The translations under genes were made by a program, and so were the position numbers. Of a stretch of 64,000 bases of DNA, positions 16,674-25,619 are shown one piece after another. Under the pieces are notes generated by a model, which was not told the DNA's origin, searched no databases, and saw only the letters and a list, made by a program, of their open reading frames with translations. Positions within the stretch are counted from its first letter, which is position 1, and every line of letters begins with the position of its first letter. This DNA is from Myroides fluvii (lineage in GTDB: Bacteria > Bacteroidota > Bacteroidia > Flavobacteriales > Flavobacteriaceae). Where the stretch lies: positions 578,501-642,500 of the forward strand of contig NZ_CP039934.1 of the NCBI RefSeq assembly GCF_009792295.1, in the 5' to 3' direction.

Positions 16674-17123
16674 TTACTTAATCGTTAAACTTTTTACATT
16701 TCTATATGCTACATCGTTATAGCTCCATTCCACCACAATATCCCAACGACCGTCTACCAGATTTGTGTTAGGTATGAGCAAATTTGAAGAAGACAATGAT
16801 ATGAGAGTATCAAAGTCTAATTGTTGGTTAGACGGTCTGTATAGGAATATTTTTCCATGTATTTTATTATAGTCAAAACTGGCAGGAAAAGTGATCCTAA
16901 TCCCATCGGTTGTACTGTATATTGTAACTTGTTCATCGAGTTTCAGCGCTTCCATTTCTCTCTCACGACGGGAGTCCACCTCAACTTCTTGTTGATAATA
17001 ATTTTCTGTCACTAATTGGTTGTCATATCTCGCATCTACTTGTACGCGAATAACATATTGTAAAATGAATATCATAAATAAGCCTATGGCTATTACGATT
17101 CCTGTTCCAAAATTAAATTTCAT
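16674..17123 (-). CDS. ccoH: FixH/CcoH family cbb3 oxidase assembly protein
   Basis: 149 residues: one N-terminal membrane helix (GIVIAIGLFMIFILQYV), the ENYYQQEVEVDSRREREMEAL linker typical of FixH, then a periplasmic beta domain. CcoH proteins help assemble and stabilise the cbb3 oxidase. It starts 20 bases after ccoG. Confidence 0.85.
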   Translation of the reverse strand: MKFNFGTGIVIAIGLFMIFILQYVIRVQVDARYDNQLVTENYYQQEVEVDSRREREMEALKLDEQVTIYSTTDGIRITFPASFDYNKIHGKIFLYRPSNQQLDFDTLISLSSSNLLIPNTNLVDGRWDIVVEWSYNDVAYRNVKSLTIK

Positions 17124-17143
17124 ACCTAACTATTTTTTAATTT

Positions 17144-18565
17144 TTAATTCATTAAGCGCGGGCCTAAGAAGTTTGTTTTGGTTGTTTGAATCAAACGATC
17201 ACCATCATAAACCTCAATGGTCACTTTTGTACTATATCCATCGAGATCCTTTTGTGGAATTTCGATAAACAATACCCCTTCGCTATAACTTTCTTTTTTC
17301 ACTTCGATGATATCATTACCCACCATTTTCACTTGTGCTCCAGCTGGATTTTTCACTTTAAAGCTCAGGTTGTCGTACTCTTTCATCGTTTTATTCATGA
17401 TTTTAAACGTATAGACATTGGAGATATTAGCCCCTTTGTGTTCAAATGTTTTTCCAGCTACGCGTAAAACCCTTGCTTCCACATCGGTTCTCAAGAATAA
17501 GAGTCCAATTAAAAGCGCAATCAAAATGGATAATACTACAGTATATCCTCTTTGACGAGGCGTGAATTTATAGCGTTTATTATCCACAATCTCAGATTCC
17601 GAAGCATAGCGAATTAATCCTTTAGGGAAACCTGCCTTCTCCATAATAAAATCACACTCATCGATACAAGCAGTACAGTTCACACATTCTAACTGTGTTC
17701 CATTTCGGATATCAATTCCCGTTGGACATACGTTGACACATTGTTTACAGTCGATACAATCTCCAAAACCTTCTGCCTTTCTATCCGTATCTTTTTTCAG
17801 CTTCGCTCTTCCATTTGTACTTTCACCTCTTACGTGATCATACGCTACAATAATAGACTTATCATCCAGCAAAACCCCTTGTAAACGCCCGTAAGGGCAA
17901 GCAATCACACACACTTGTTCTCTAAACCAAGTGAATACAAAATAGAACGCACAAGTAAAAATAATCAATCCGATAAAATTACCCGTATGTGCAAACGGAC
18001 CATCTTCGACCATTAAAAGCACAGCGTCGCTTCCGATAATGTAGGATAAGAAGACGTTGGCAATAATAAAAGAAATAACAAAGAAAATAAACCATTTCAA
18101 GAGTCTCTTGCGTATTTTCTCCGCATTCCAAGGTTGTTTGTCTAATCTCATTTGAGCACCTCTATCGCCGTCAATCCAATATTCGATACGCCTGAAAACC
18201 ATTTCCATAAAAATAGTTTGCGGACATATCCAACCGCAGAAAATACGACCGAAAGAAACTGTAAATAAGGTTACAAAAACAACACCGATAATCATTGAAA
18301 TTACGACCAGATAAAAATCTTGTGGCCAAAAAGGGAAGCTAAAAATGTTGAATTTTCGATCAATAACATTAAATAGCAACAATTGATTTCCGTTTATTTT
18401 TATAAAGGGAGCAGCTAATAAAAAAGCGAGTAATAAGTAGCTGACAATTTTTCTTTTGTTGTAGAATGGCCCAGACGGCTTCTTAGGATAAATCCATGCC
18501 CTTTTACCATCTTTGTCAATGGTACTTATCGAGTCTCTAAAACTCTCATTATTTCCATTTTCCAT
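17144..18565 (-). CDS. ccoG: CcoG/RdxA/FixG ferredoxin-like assembly protein
   Basis: 473 residues. Several membrane segments in the first half, FCGWICPQTIFMEMVFRR and CVIACPYGRLQG loops, then two 4Fe-4S motifs (CIDCKQCVNVCP and CVNCTACIDEC) around residues 270-310, and a C-terminal Ig-like domain. CcoG is a cupric reductase for CuB loading in cbb3 biogenesis in studied species. A stem-loop lies between ccoP and this gene. Confidence 0.93.
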   Translation of the reverse strand: MENGNNESFRDSISTIDKDGKRAWIYPKKPSGPFYNKRKIVSYLLLAFLLAAPFIKINGNQLLLFNVIDRKFNIFSFPFWPQDFYLVVISMIIGVVFVTLFTVSFGRIFCGWICPQTIFMEMVFRRIEYWIDGDRGAQMRLDKQPWNAEKIRKRLLKWFIFFVISFIIANVFLSYIIGSDAVLLMVEDGPFAHTGNFIGLIIFTCAFYFVFTWFREQVCVIACPYGRLQGVLLDDKSIIVAYDHVRGESTNGRAKLKKDTDRKAEGFGDCIDCKQCVNVCPTGIDIRNGTQLECVNCTACIDECDFIMEKAGFPKGLIRYASESEIVDNKRYKFTPRQRGYTVVLSILIALLIGLLFLRTDVEARVLRVAGKTFEHKGANISNVYTFKIMNKTMKEYDNLSFKVKNPAGAQVKMVGNDIIEVKKESYSEGVLFIEIPQKDLDGYSTKVTIEVYDGDRLIQTTKTNFLGPRLMN

Positions 18566-18584
18566 AGCCTTGTGTGTGTTTTAT

Positions 18585-18627
18585 AAAAAGGAGCTGAGCA
18601 TGTATAATACTCACTCAACTCCTTTTT
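18585..18627 (-). terminator. Stem-loop between ccoP and ccoG
   Basis: On the - strand GGAG-T-TGAG pairs with CTCA-G-CTCC, flanked by A and T runs. It can act as a partial terminator, lowering assembly-gene expression relative to structural subunits, or protect the 3' end of the upstream mRNA. Confidence 0.5.
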
Positions 18628-18664
18628 TATCTGTTTATTAGTTTTTTTTGTTTTTGCCAAGTGG

Positions 18665-19651
18665 TTAGTCTTGACCTACTTCTGCTGTGTCAGTAGCAGA
18701 AGCTTCATCCTTTGTATCTGTCGCTTCTTCTTTTGCTTCAGCGGCATCATCCCCCTGTGCATCTAGTTCAGCTTTAGACCAAATGATATCTCCTTCTGCC
18801 TCTTTTGGACTTGCAGCAGTTGTACCGTTTAATGAAATAACGTAAGAAGTCACTTTCTCAATTTCAGATGGTTTAAGTGTTTTTTCCCAATCCACCATTC
18901 CTTTACCAGGTCTTCCTCCTTTAGCAATGGTGTGGAAAATATTCTTTACTCCACCACCTAAAATCCAATGATCATCTGTTAAGTTCGGTCCGATTCCCCC
19001 TCCACCGTCAGCTTGGTGACAAGCCACACAGTTGGTTTCAAAAATCTTTTTACCTGCTGCTAACGAACTCTCATCGGCTAGGTATTGCGCCTCATCAGCT
19101 GAGATTAAATCTGCAGCCGTTTTTTTATACTCTTCAATTTGTTCTTTGGCAATTGCCATGGCTTTTTCGTATTCCACAATTTGGTTGTCGCCTCCAAATA
19201 CGTGGAATCTCAATAAGTAAACCACAGAGAATATAACGGTTACATAGAACAATCCAACCCACCAAGGCGGTAATTCGTTATCTAACTCTTTAATACCATC
19301 GTAATCGTGATCCATCAATAACTCTTTCTCGTCGCTTATCGCAGTGGTGCGAGTCATTTTCTGCATCATTTTTTTCACCCACGGACGATCAGCAAATGAA
19401 AGGTTGTCTACTTTCTCTTTCGCTGCGATTTCTTCAGGTGTCATCAATCGATTCAGTACTTTATTGGTTGCTGAAGCAACTATTTCTACAGCTATTAAAG
19501 CGAATAAAAACAATCCCAACAAAATAAGCACCGCAGGATGATCTACAAAAGCAGGTCTTTGTGCCGTTCCGCCTGCCACCCATTCTACTAATACATAAAA
19601 TAGTACGAATAGTAATGGAACTCTTACATATACTGGAAAATACTTTTTCAT
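18665..19651 (-). CDS. ccoP: cbb3 oxidase subunit CcoP, mono-haem form
   Basis: 328 residues. Two N-terminal membrane segments, a third near residue 135 (WWVGLFYVTVIFSVVYLLRFH), and a cytochrome c domain with one CVACH site around residue 208. Proteobacterial CcoP has two haems; I see one CXXCH only. The C-terminus is a low-complexity Ala/Glu/Asp tail. Overlaps ccoQ by 4 bases. Confidence 0.93.
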   Translation of the reverse strand: MKKYFPVYVRVPLLFVLFYVLVEWVAGGTAQRPAFVDHPAVLILLGLFLFALIAVEIVASATNKVLNRLMTPEEIAAKEKVDNLSFADRPWVKKMMQKMTRTTAISDEKELLMDHDYDGIKELDNELPPWWVGLFYVTVIFSVVYLLRFHVFGGDNQIVEYEKAMAIAKEQIEEYKKTAADLISADEAQYLADESSLAAGKKIFETNCVACHQADGGGGIGPNLTDDHWILGGGVKNIFHTIAKGGRPGKGMVDWEKTLKPSEIEKVTSYVISLNGTTAASPKEAEGDIIWSKAELDAQGDDAAEAKEEATDTKDEASATDTAEVGQD

Positions 19652-19854
19652 AATTTTTCTGAATTAGGATCAACATTGTGCTTTTCATCATCTAGAAACG
19701 GCATATTGCTCAATTCCTCAATCGTCTCTTTTTTATAGGTAAACACCCATACAAATAAGCCTACAAAAAAGGTAAAGAAAATCAATAGGGAAATAATCGG
19801 ATAGATTTCAATCCCTCCTATGGTTTCCATGGTATGTTTTATAAATTTCAACAT
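19648..19854 (-). CDS. ccoQ: CcoQ-like small membrane subunit
   Basis: 68 residues with one membrane helix (IYPIISLLIFFTFFVGLFVWVF) followed by a charged tail. Size, place between ccoNO and ccoP and overlap with ccoP fit CcoQ, which stabilises the complex. Confidence 0.8.
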   Translation of the reverse strand: MLKFIKHTMETIGGIEIYPIISLLIFFTFFVGLFVWVFTYKKETIEELSNMPFLDDEKHNVDPNSEKL

Positions 19855-19869
19855 AATGCTCCTTTTTTA

Positions 19870-22053
19870 TTATTCCTCAACTCTATTTTTGATGTCTGTA
19901 CCTAAACGTTGTAAGTAAGCAATCATCGCTACAATCTCACGCTCGCTCATCGGAACGAACTCCTGTCCATTTTCTTTAGCTGCTTTTTCACTTGCTAAAT
20001 ACGAATCTTTATAATCCGGATCTGTTTGGAAGTTTAAGGCAATTTGCTCTCCTTGTTCCTTCATTGATTGTCTTGCATTTGCAATATCTTCATCTGTATA
20101 AGGAACACCTAACGTTCTCATTACGCTCATTTTCTTCTCAATATGAGAAAAATCTGCTTGTTTATTATCGAACAACCATTTATACCCTGGCATAATAGAT
20201 CCTGGAGATGTTGATTGTGGATTATACATGTGGTTGAAATGCCAGATATCTGAATATTTCTGTCCTAATCTCATTAAATCGGGTCCTGTACGTTTAGAAC
20301 CCCATAAGAATGGGTGGTCATACACATACTCTCCTGATTTTGAATATTCTCCGTAACGTTCTACTTCAGAACGGAATGGGCGAATCATTTGGGAGTGACA
20401 TCCCACACATCCTTCACGGATATACAAGTCTCTACCTTCTAATTCCAAAGGAGTATAAGGTTTTACACTTGTAATGGTTGGAATATTTGATTTCACGAAA
20501 ATAGTAGGTACAATTTGAACAATACCTCCAATTAAAATCGCGATAGTAGTCAAGATTGTAAATTGAATAGGTCTTCTTTCCAACCAAGCATGCCAAGCTT
20601 CTCCTTTTAAACGAGAAGCAGAAATTCTTTTTAATTCTGGTGCTTCTGCTAATTCATCTTCTACTGGTTTACCAGCTCTTACTGTTTTATACACCAAGTA
20701 GATTAACACAAATAATCCGATTAAGTAGAACGAACCTCCAATTGCACGCATTACGTACATTGGCATAATAGCTGTTACCGTTTCAAGGAAGTTTCCGTAT
20801 TTTAATGTTCCTGATGGATCAAAGTCTTTCCACATTAAGTGTTGAGAGAACCCTGCTACATATAAAGGAATGGTATAAAGGATGATTCCCAATGTTCCAA
20901 TCCAGAAATGGAAATTCGCTAACTTTTTCGAAAACAATTCAGTTTTCGTCATTCTAGGGATTAACCAATAGATCATACCGAAGGTCATAAAACCGTTCCA
21001 TGCTAAAGCTCCCACGTGAACGTGTGCTACGATCCAGTCTGTATAGTGAGCAATTGCGTTTACGTTTTTCAGCGATAACATCGGACCTTCGAACGTTGCC
21101 ATCCCGTATCCAGTAATACCAACTACGAAGAATTTCAACACTGGATCAACTCGTACTTTATCCCATACTCCACGTAATGTAAGTAGACCGTTGATCATAC
21201 CTCCCCAAGATGGAGCAATTAACATAACCGAGAAAACAACGCCTAAGTTTTGCGCCCATTCTGGTAAAGCTGAATATAATAAGTGGTGAGGTCCTGCCCA
21301 GATATACAAGAAAATTAAGGACCAGAAGTGGATAATAGACAAACGGTACGAATACACCGGTCTATTTGCCGCTTTTGGCAAGAAGTAGTACATCAATCCT
21401 AAGAATGGCGTTGTCAAGAAGAATGCTACGGCATTATGTCCATACCACCATTGCACCAGTGCATCTTGAACTCCTGCATAAACAGAATACGATTTCAATC
21501 CGTGTACTGGCAACTCTAATGAGTTGAAAATATGCAATACAGCTACTGTTACAAAAGTTGCTAAGTAGAACCAAATAGCAACATAAATATGACGTTCTCT
21601 ACGATTAATAATCGTCATAATCATGTTGATACCGAAGGTCACCCAAATCACCGCAATAGCGATATCAATTGGCCACTCTAACTCCGCGTATTCTTTTGAA
21701 GTAGTAAAACCTAGAGGCAAGGTGATTGCTGCTGCTGCAATAATCGTTTGCCATCCATAAAAGTGAATGTTACTCAGAACATCACTGTACATTCTTGACT
21801 TACACAAACGCTGTAAAGAATAGTAAACCCCTGCAAAGATTGCATTTCCAACGAAAGCAAAAATAACTGCATTCGTGTGTAGCGGACGTAGTCTTCCGTA
21901 ACTTAACCATGGAATCCCATCCGTTAAGTTAGGAAATATAAACATTACCGCTAATAGTAATCCCACAAGCATCCCAATTGCACCAAAAAATATAGATGCA
22001 TAAAGGAATTTCTTTACAATTTTGTTGTCATAATAAAATTGTTGCACTTCCAT
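19870..22053 (-). CDS. ccoNO: Fused cbb3 cytochrome oxidase subunits CcoN and CcoO
   Basis: 727 residues. The first ~480 are CcoN, the haem-copper catalytic subunit: LHTNAVIF, WYGHNAVAFF and GPHHLLY carry haem and CuB His ligands over about 12 helices. The C-terminal part is CcoO, a membrane-anchored cytochrome c with GCVGCH at 549-553 and the SEVERYGEYSKSGEYVYDHPFLWGSKRTGPD-type region. The enzyme reduces oxygen at high affinity. N and O are separate genes in Proteobacteria; the fusion is common in Bacteroidota. It follows ccoS by 6 bases. Confidence 0.95.
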   Translation of the reverse strand: MEVQQFYYDNKIVKKFLYASIFFGAIGMLVGLLLAVMFIFPNLTDGIPWLSYGRLRPLHTNAVIFAFVGNAIFAGVYYSLQRLCKSRMYSDVLSNIHFYGWQTIIAAAAITLPLGFTTSKEYAELEWPIDIAIAVIWVTFGINMIMTIINRRERHIYVAIWFYLATFVTVAVLHIFNSLELPVHGLKSYSVYAGVQDALVQWWYGHNAVAFFLTTPFLGLMYYFLPKAANRPVYSYRLSIIHFWSLIFLYIWAGPHHLLYSALPEWAQNLGVVFSVMLIAPSWGGMINGLLTLRGVWDKVRVDPVLKFFVVGITGYGMATFEGPMLSLKNVNAIAHYTDWIVAHVHVGALAWNGFMTFGMIYWLIPRMTKTELFSKKLANFHFWIGTLGIILYTIPLYVAGFSQHLMWKDFDPSGTLKYGNFLETVTAIMPMYVMRAIGGSFYLIGLFVLIYLVYKTVRAGKPVEDELAEAPELKRISASRLKGEAWHAWLERRPIQFTILTTIAILIGGIVQIVPTIFVKSNIPTITSVKPYTPLELEGRDLYIREGCVGCHSQMIRPFRSEVERYGEYSKSGEYVYDHPFLWGSKRTGPDLMRLGQKYSDIWHFNHMYNPQSTSPGSIMPGYKWLFDNKQADFSHIEKKMSVMRTLGVPYTDEDIANARQSMKEQGEQIALNFQTDPDYKDSYLASEKAAKENGQEFVPMSEREIVAMIAYLQRLGTDIKNRVEE

Positions 22054-22059
22054 AGTTGT

Positions 22060-22266
22060 TTATATTTGATTTTCTTTTTGATTTATTTTTTTGTCTTTTT
22101 TCCCTTCCTTAGGTTCCGTTTTTTTCAATTCATCGTCAAACAACATGCGTACAGAGGGCGTATAAGCGTCGTCAAACTGACCACTTTTTACAGATCGAAT
22201 GAAAATGTAGAGAAAGATTCCCGCCACAAAAACACTGATACTAATTAAGAAATATATAACACTCAT
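22060..22266 (-). CDS. ccoS: CcoS cbb3 oxidase assembly protein
   Basis: 68 residues: one N-terminal membrane helix (VIYFLISISVFVAGIFLYIF) followed by SVKSGQFDD, typical of CcoS, then a Lys/Glu-rich tail. CcoS is needed for cofactor insertion into CcoN. Here it is the first gene of the structural operon, directly under the Crp/Fnr-controlled promoter. Confidence 0.88.
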   Translation of the reverse strand: MSVIYFLISISVFVAGIFLYIFIRSVKSGQFDDAYTPSVRMLFDDELKKTEPKEGKKDKKINQKENQI

Positions 22267-22284
22267 ACCTTATAAATATTAAAA

Positions 22285-22292
22285 CAAAGTTA
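22285..22292 (-). promoter_or_regulatory. ccoS-ccoNO operon promoter -7 element
   Basis: TAACTTTG on the - strand, an exact TAnnTTTG match, 33 bp centre to centre from the Crp/Fnr box. Confidence 0.6.
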
Positions 22293-22315
22293 ACAATATA
22301 TTTTACCTAAAAATA

Positions 22316-22327
22316 TGATAAATATCA
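22316..22327 (-). promoter_or_regulatory. Crp/Fnr-like box of the ccoS-ccoNO operon
   Basis: TGATATTTATCA on the - strand, positioned near -40 relative to the inferred start. It differs from the nirK box at one base (TGATAAATATCA read on the opposite strand is identical). Confidence 0.7.
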
Positions 22328-22351
22328 CCGAAAACCTAATAATTAGTTTTT

Positions 22352-24733
22352 TTATTTTATCTTTTTTCCATAATAATTTGTCAATAAAGTAACAAAGCTA
22401 ATGATTGTAAACGTGCTTATTGGCATCAATATTGCAGCCAATAAAGGAGACATCATATTCATAATTGACACGGTGATACCAATAACATTATACGTCAACG
22501 CGAGTACATAGCTGATTTTGATAACTTTAACAGATTGTTTAGAAAAATTCAAATACCCTAAAAGCTGATCAAATACACTCGCATCTAAGATGGCATCACT
22601 AGCTGGAGTAAAGACATTGACGTTCTCCGATACAGAAACTCCAACGTTACTTTGCGCTAAAGCACCTGCGTCGTTTAACCCATCTCCTATCATCATGACA
22701 TTTCCACCTTTTTGTTGCAAGCCTTTTACATACTCCAATTTCTCTTCTGGTTTTTGATTAAAAGCCAGCGTTGTTTCTCGGGGTAAAATCGATTCTAAAT
22801 AGGCTTTTTCTCCTTCATTATCTCCCGAAAGTATACTCAACTTATACTGGGACTGGCTCAGGTTTTTAAACAACTCTTCCAGTCCTGGTCGGTAGTGATT
22901 TTCAAAAATAAATTTCCCCAAATACTGCCCGTCAATTGCGAGGTGTACTGCCGTTTCATTTAAGCGTTCTGTTGCCTTTGCTCCCACCAAAGTTGCAGAT
23001 CCGATTTTATATGCTTTTCCGTTGATTTCCCCTACAATTCCCTTTCCAGCAATTTCTTCAAACTGCGTTGGCTTACTCACTACTTTTGCCTGTAAAAAAG
23101 CATACAGCTTTCGGCTTAATGGGTGATTGGATGCACGGACTAAGTTTTTGATATCTGCTTGTTGTGTCTTATCTAATTCTACTCCTTCATATTGAATCGT
23201 CGATTGCGCATTCGTGGTGATGGTTCCTGTTTTGTCAAAAACTAGTGTATCCACCTTTGCCATTTGCTCAACGACAGTCACATTCTTCAAAAAGAACTTT
23301 TTGCGGCCTAAAATGCGAATGGCATTTCCCAAGGTAAATGGAGCAGTTAACGCTAATGCACATGGACATGCCACAATTAAAATAGCCGTCACCACATTAA
23401 AAGCACTATTTAAATCTACAAAAGCCCATCCTGTGAATGCCAATACAGCAATTGTCAACAAAGCAGGCGTAAAATAATGACTAACCGTATCTGTAATCGT
23501 TTTGTATTTCAAATCCACGCGTTTTTGAAACACCTCATTACTCCACAATTGCGTCAAATAACTTTGAGACACTTTATTAATAGCCTCTACCTCCACCGCT
23601 TCTCCCATTTGTTTTCCTCCTGCGAATAACTTATCTCCAGACTTCTTTTCTACGGGAATAGCTTCTCCTGTCACAAAACTATAATCAATAAAAGCGCGTT
23701 CTGACAACAAAATAGAATCTACAGGTAGTAGCTCTTGGTTGCGAATCAACAGGCGATCCCCTTGTTCCACGTCATATACTTGAATGGGTTCTTCTGTACC
23801 TTGTTTCGTTAATTTAGTAATCGCAATAGGAAAATACGATTTGTAATCACGTTCAAAAGACAAGAAATTATAGGTGCGTTGTTGGAATAGTTTTCCTAAT
23901 AACATAAAGAACACCAACATGGTCATACTATCGAAAAAACCAGGCCCTAAATCAAAAACGATATCTACTGTACTGCGAATAAACATCACAATGATTCCCA
24001 AAGACATTGGAATATCAATGGTGTAGTTTTTAGTTCTAATTCCCGTCCAAGCGGCTTTGTGATAAGGCGATGCGGAATAGAAAAAAACAGGCAAGGACAA
24101 GAATAAAATCAACCAACGGAAGAAATTCTTGTACTCTTGCATCCAAACATCATCGATATTAAAATATTCTGGAAAAGACAGCATCATGACGTTGCCATAA
24201 CAGAAAAAGGCAACTCCTATTTTATAGATTAAACTTCGGTCAATGCTGTTGGGTTTTTCTTCGTAGCTTTTTAAGCTGATATAAGGTTCATAACCAATGC
24301 GGCAAAGCAAAAGGACGATTTCCTTTAGGTCGATGGCTTCTGTATTAAAAGTAATGGTTGCTTTCTTTTCTGGAAAATTGACCAAAACGCGGTACACTCC
24401 GGGATTGAGCTTGTGTAGATTTTCCAAAATCCAAATACACGAACTACAATGAATATGCGGAATATACAGCGAAACTATTGCTGTAGATCCTTCGTTAAAC
24501 TCCAACAATTTCTCAACAATATCAGAATTGCCAAGAAAGTCATATTTGCCATTTACCTCTTCAGGTGTTGCACCAGGTGTTGCTTCTAGGTCGTAATAAC
24601 AGGTTAAATCGTTTTCATTAAATATTTCGTAGACGGTCTTACAACCGTTACAACAAAACATTTTCTCATCGTAGTCTATACGATTAAAGGCAGTAACACT
24701 GTTACCACAATGAAAACACGCTTTTTTATCCAT
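22352..24733 (-). CDS. ccoI: CcoI-like copper-translocating P-type ATPase
   Basis: 793 residues. An N-terminal Cys-rich domain (CFHCGN, CCNGCKTVYEIF) precedes a heavy-metal-associated domain with HCSSC; then the membrane domain with CPCALALTAPF, phosphorylation motif DKTGTIT, and GDGLNDAGALAQ. This architecture marks the FixI/CcoI group that supplies copper to cbb3 oxidase. It ends just before the ccoS promoter and has its own promoter with a Crp/Fnr box, divergent from the regulator gene. Confidence 0.92.
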   Translation of the reverse strand: MDKKACFHCGNSVTAFNRIDYDEKMFCCNGCKTVYEIFNENDLTCYYDLEATPGATPEEVNGKYDFLGNSDIVEKLLEFNEGSTAIVSLYIPHIHCSSCIWILENLHKLNPGVYRVLVNFPEKKATITFNTEAIDLKEIVLLLCRIGYEPYISLKSYEEKPNSIDRSLIYKIGVAFFCYGNVMMLSFPEYFNIDDVWMQEYKNFFRWLILFLSLPVFFYSASPYHKAAWTGIRTKNYTIDIPMSLGIIVMFIRSTVDIVFDLGPGFFDSMTMLVFFMLLGKLFQQRTYNFLSFERDYKSYFPIAITKLTKQGTEEPIQVYDVEQGDRLLIRNQELLPVDSILLSERAFIDYSFVTGEAIPVEKKSGDKLFAGGKQMGEAVEVEAINKVSQSYLTQLWSNEVFQKRVDLKYKTITDTVSHYFTPALLTIAVLAFTGWAFVDLNSAFNVVTAILIVACPCALALTAPFTLGNAIRILGRKKFFLKNVTVVEQMAKVDTLVFDKTGTITTNAQSTIQYEGVELDKTQQADIKNLVRASNHPLSRKLYAFLQAKVVSKPTQFEEIAGKGIVGEINGKAYKIGSATLVGAKATERLNETAVHLAIDGQYLGKFIFENHYRPGLEELFKNLSQSQYKLSILSGDNEGEKAYLESILPRETTLAFNQKPEEKLEYVKGLQQKGGNVMMIGDGLNDAGALAQSNVGVSVSENVNVFTPASDAILDASVFDQLLGYLNFSKQSVKVIKISYVLALTYNVIGITVSIMNMMSPLLAAILMPISTFTIISFVTLLTNYYGKKIK

Positions 24734-24756
24734 AAAATTTGCTCATTTACCTTGTA

Positions 24757-24764
24757 CAAAGGTC
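24757..24764 (-). promoter_or_regulatory. ccoI promoter -7 element
   Basis: GACCTTTG on the - strand matches TAnnTTTG at 7 of 8 positions and lies 33 bp centre to centre from the Crp/Fnr box. Confidence 0.45.
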
Positions 24765-24787
24765 TTAGTTAATTCTCCTAAAAATTA

Positions 24788-24799
24788 TGACATTTATCA
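24788..24799. promoter_or_regulatory. Crp/Fnr-like box shared by ccoI and the crp/fnr gene
   Basis: TGATAAATGTCA on the - strand. For ccoI it sits at the activating position; for the divergent regulator gene its centre is only 21 bp from the -7 element, overlapping the -33 region, where binding would more likely repress. Confidence 0.65.
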
Positions 24800-24810
24800 G
24801 TAAATAGCAC

Positions 24811-24818
24811 TATCTTTG
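24811..24818 (+). promoter_or_regulatory. crp/fnr gene promoter -7 element
   Basis: TATCTTTG, an exact TAnnTTTG match; leader of about 35 bases to the ATG at 24861. Confidence 0.5.
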
Positions 24819-24860
24819 CAGAGGTATTTTTACCAACTGCATAAAATAGTTTATATAGGT

Positions 24861-25544
24861 ATGGGAAGATGTGAGCAATGTATGATTAGAGAGTTCAGTT
24901 CTCTAAAGGCTTTAACTAGAGAGGAGTTACTAGCCATTTCAGAAACAAAAACCCACTTTATTATTAGAAAAGGAGAAAGCCTATTTTCCGAAGGAGAAAG
25001 TTTAAATGGGGTTTACTGTATCAAAGAAGGGTTCTGTAAATTAACGAAGTTGAATTCAAACGGAAAGGACTCTATTGTCAAATTGGCAAAAAGAGGAGAC
25101 TTATTAGGCCAACGTTCGATAATCAATGAAGAGACATCTAATCTTTCTGCTACTGCCTTAGAAGACATGCAAGTGTGTTTTATCCCCAAAAAAGAGATGT
25201 TGGATCACTTTACAGAGAACAATAAATTTTCTTTATTAATTACTCGCGACATTTGTACACACTTAAAAGATGCCGACCAAGATTTAGCCAATCAAACACA
25301 TAAAACGGTTAAAGAACGCCTAGCGATTATACTCTTAAAACTAGATGATTTAGGGGGATCTTCATCAGAAACGCAAGCCTTAAACATCAAACTATCACGT
25401 GAAGACCTAGCCAATATGGTAGGAACAGCCACAGAAAGTTGTATTCGCCTTTTGTCTGAAATGAAAAAAGACGGTATTATTCAGCTCAAAGGAAAAGATA
25501 TCATTCTATTGGACAAGAGAGAACTCCGTGCATTGGCAGAATAA
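24861..25544 (+). CDS. Crp/Fnr family transcriptional regulator
   Basis: 227 residues from the ATG at 24861; an upstream TTG frame would overlap the promoter. A cyclic-nucleotide-binding-like domain (FIIRKGESLFSEGESLNGVYCI ... GDLLGQRSII) is followed by a helix-turn-helix with LSREDLANMVGTATESCIRLLSEMKKDGII. Cys4 and Cys7 form an N-terminal CxxC; Cys53, Cys59 and Cys106 offer further ligands, so an oxygen-sensing Fe-S cluster as in Fnr is possible but the spacing differs from E. coli Fnr. Position beside ccoI and the four matching boxes make it the likely activator of the cco, nirK and peroxidase genes. Confidence 0.85.
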   Translation: MGRCEQCMIREFSSLKALTREELLAISETKTHFIIRKGESLFSEGESLNGVYCIKEGFCKLTKLNSNGKDSIVKLAKRGDLLGQRSIINEETSNLSATALEDMQVCFIPKKEMLDHFTENNKFSLLITRDICTHLKDADQDLANQTHKTVKERLAIILLKLDDLGGSSSETQALNIKLSREDLANMVGTATESCIRLLSEMKKDGIIQLKGKDIILLDKRELRALAE

Positions 25545-25619
25545 ATGACAACTGTTATTTTAATTTCATTAAATTCAGCTCTATTTTTATGCAAATGATG
25601 CAAAATAACTTATTTTCGC

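Noticed and set aside
24816..24860. 15-residue upstream extension of the Crp/Fnr protein from TTG
   Set aside because: The TTG lies inside the -7 element; the ATG at 24861 gives the normal N-terminus with the CxxC.
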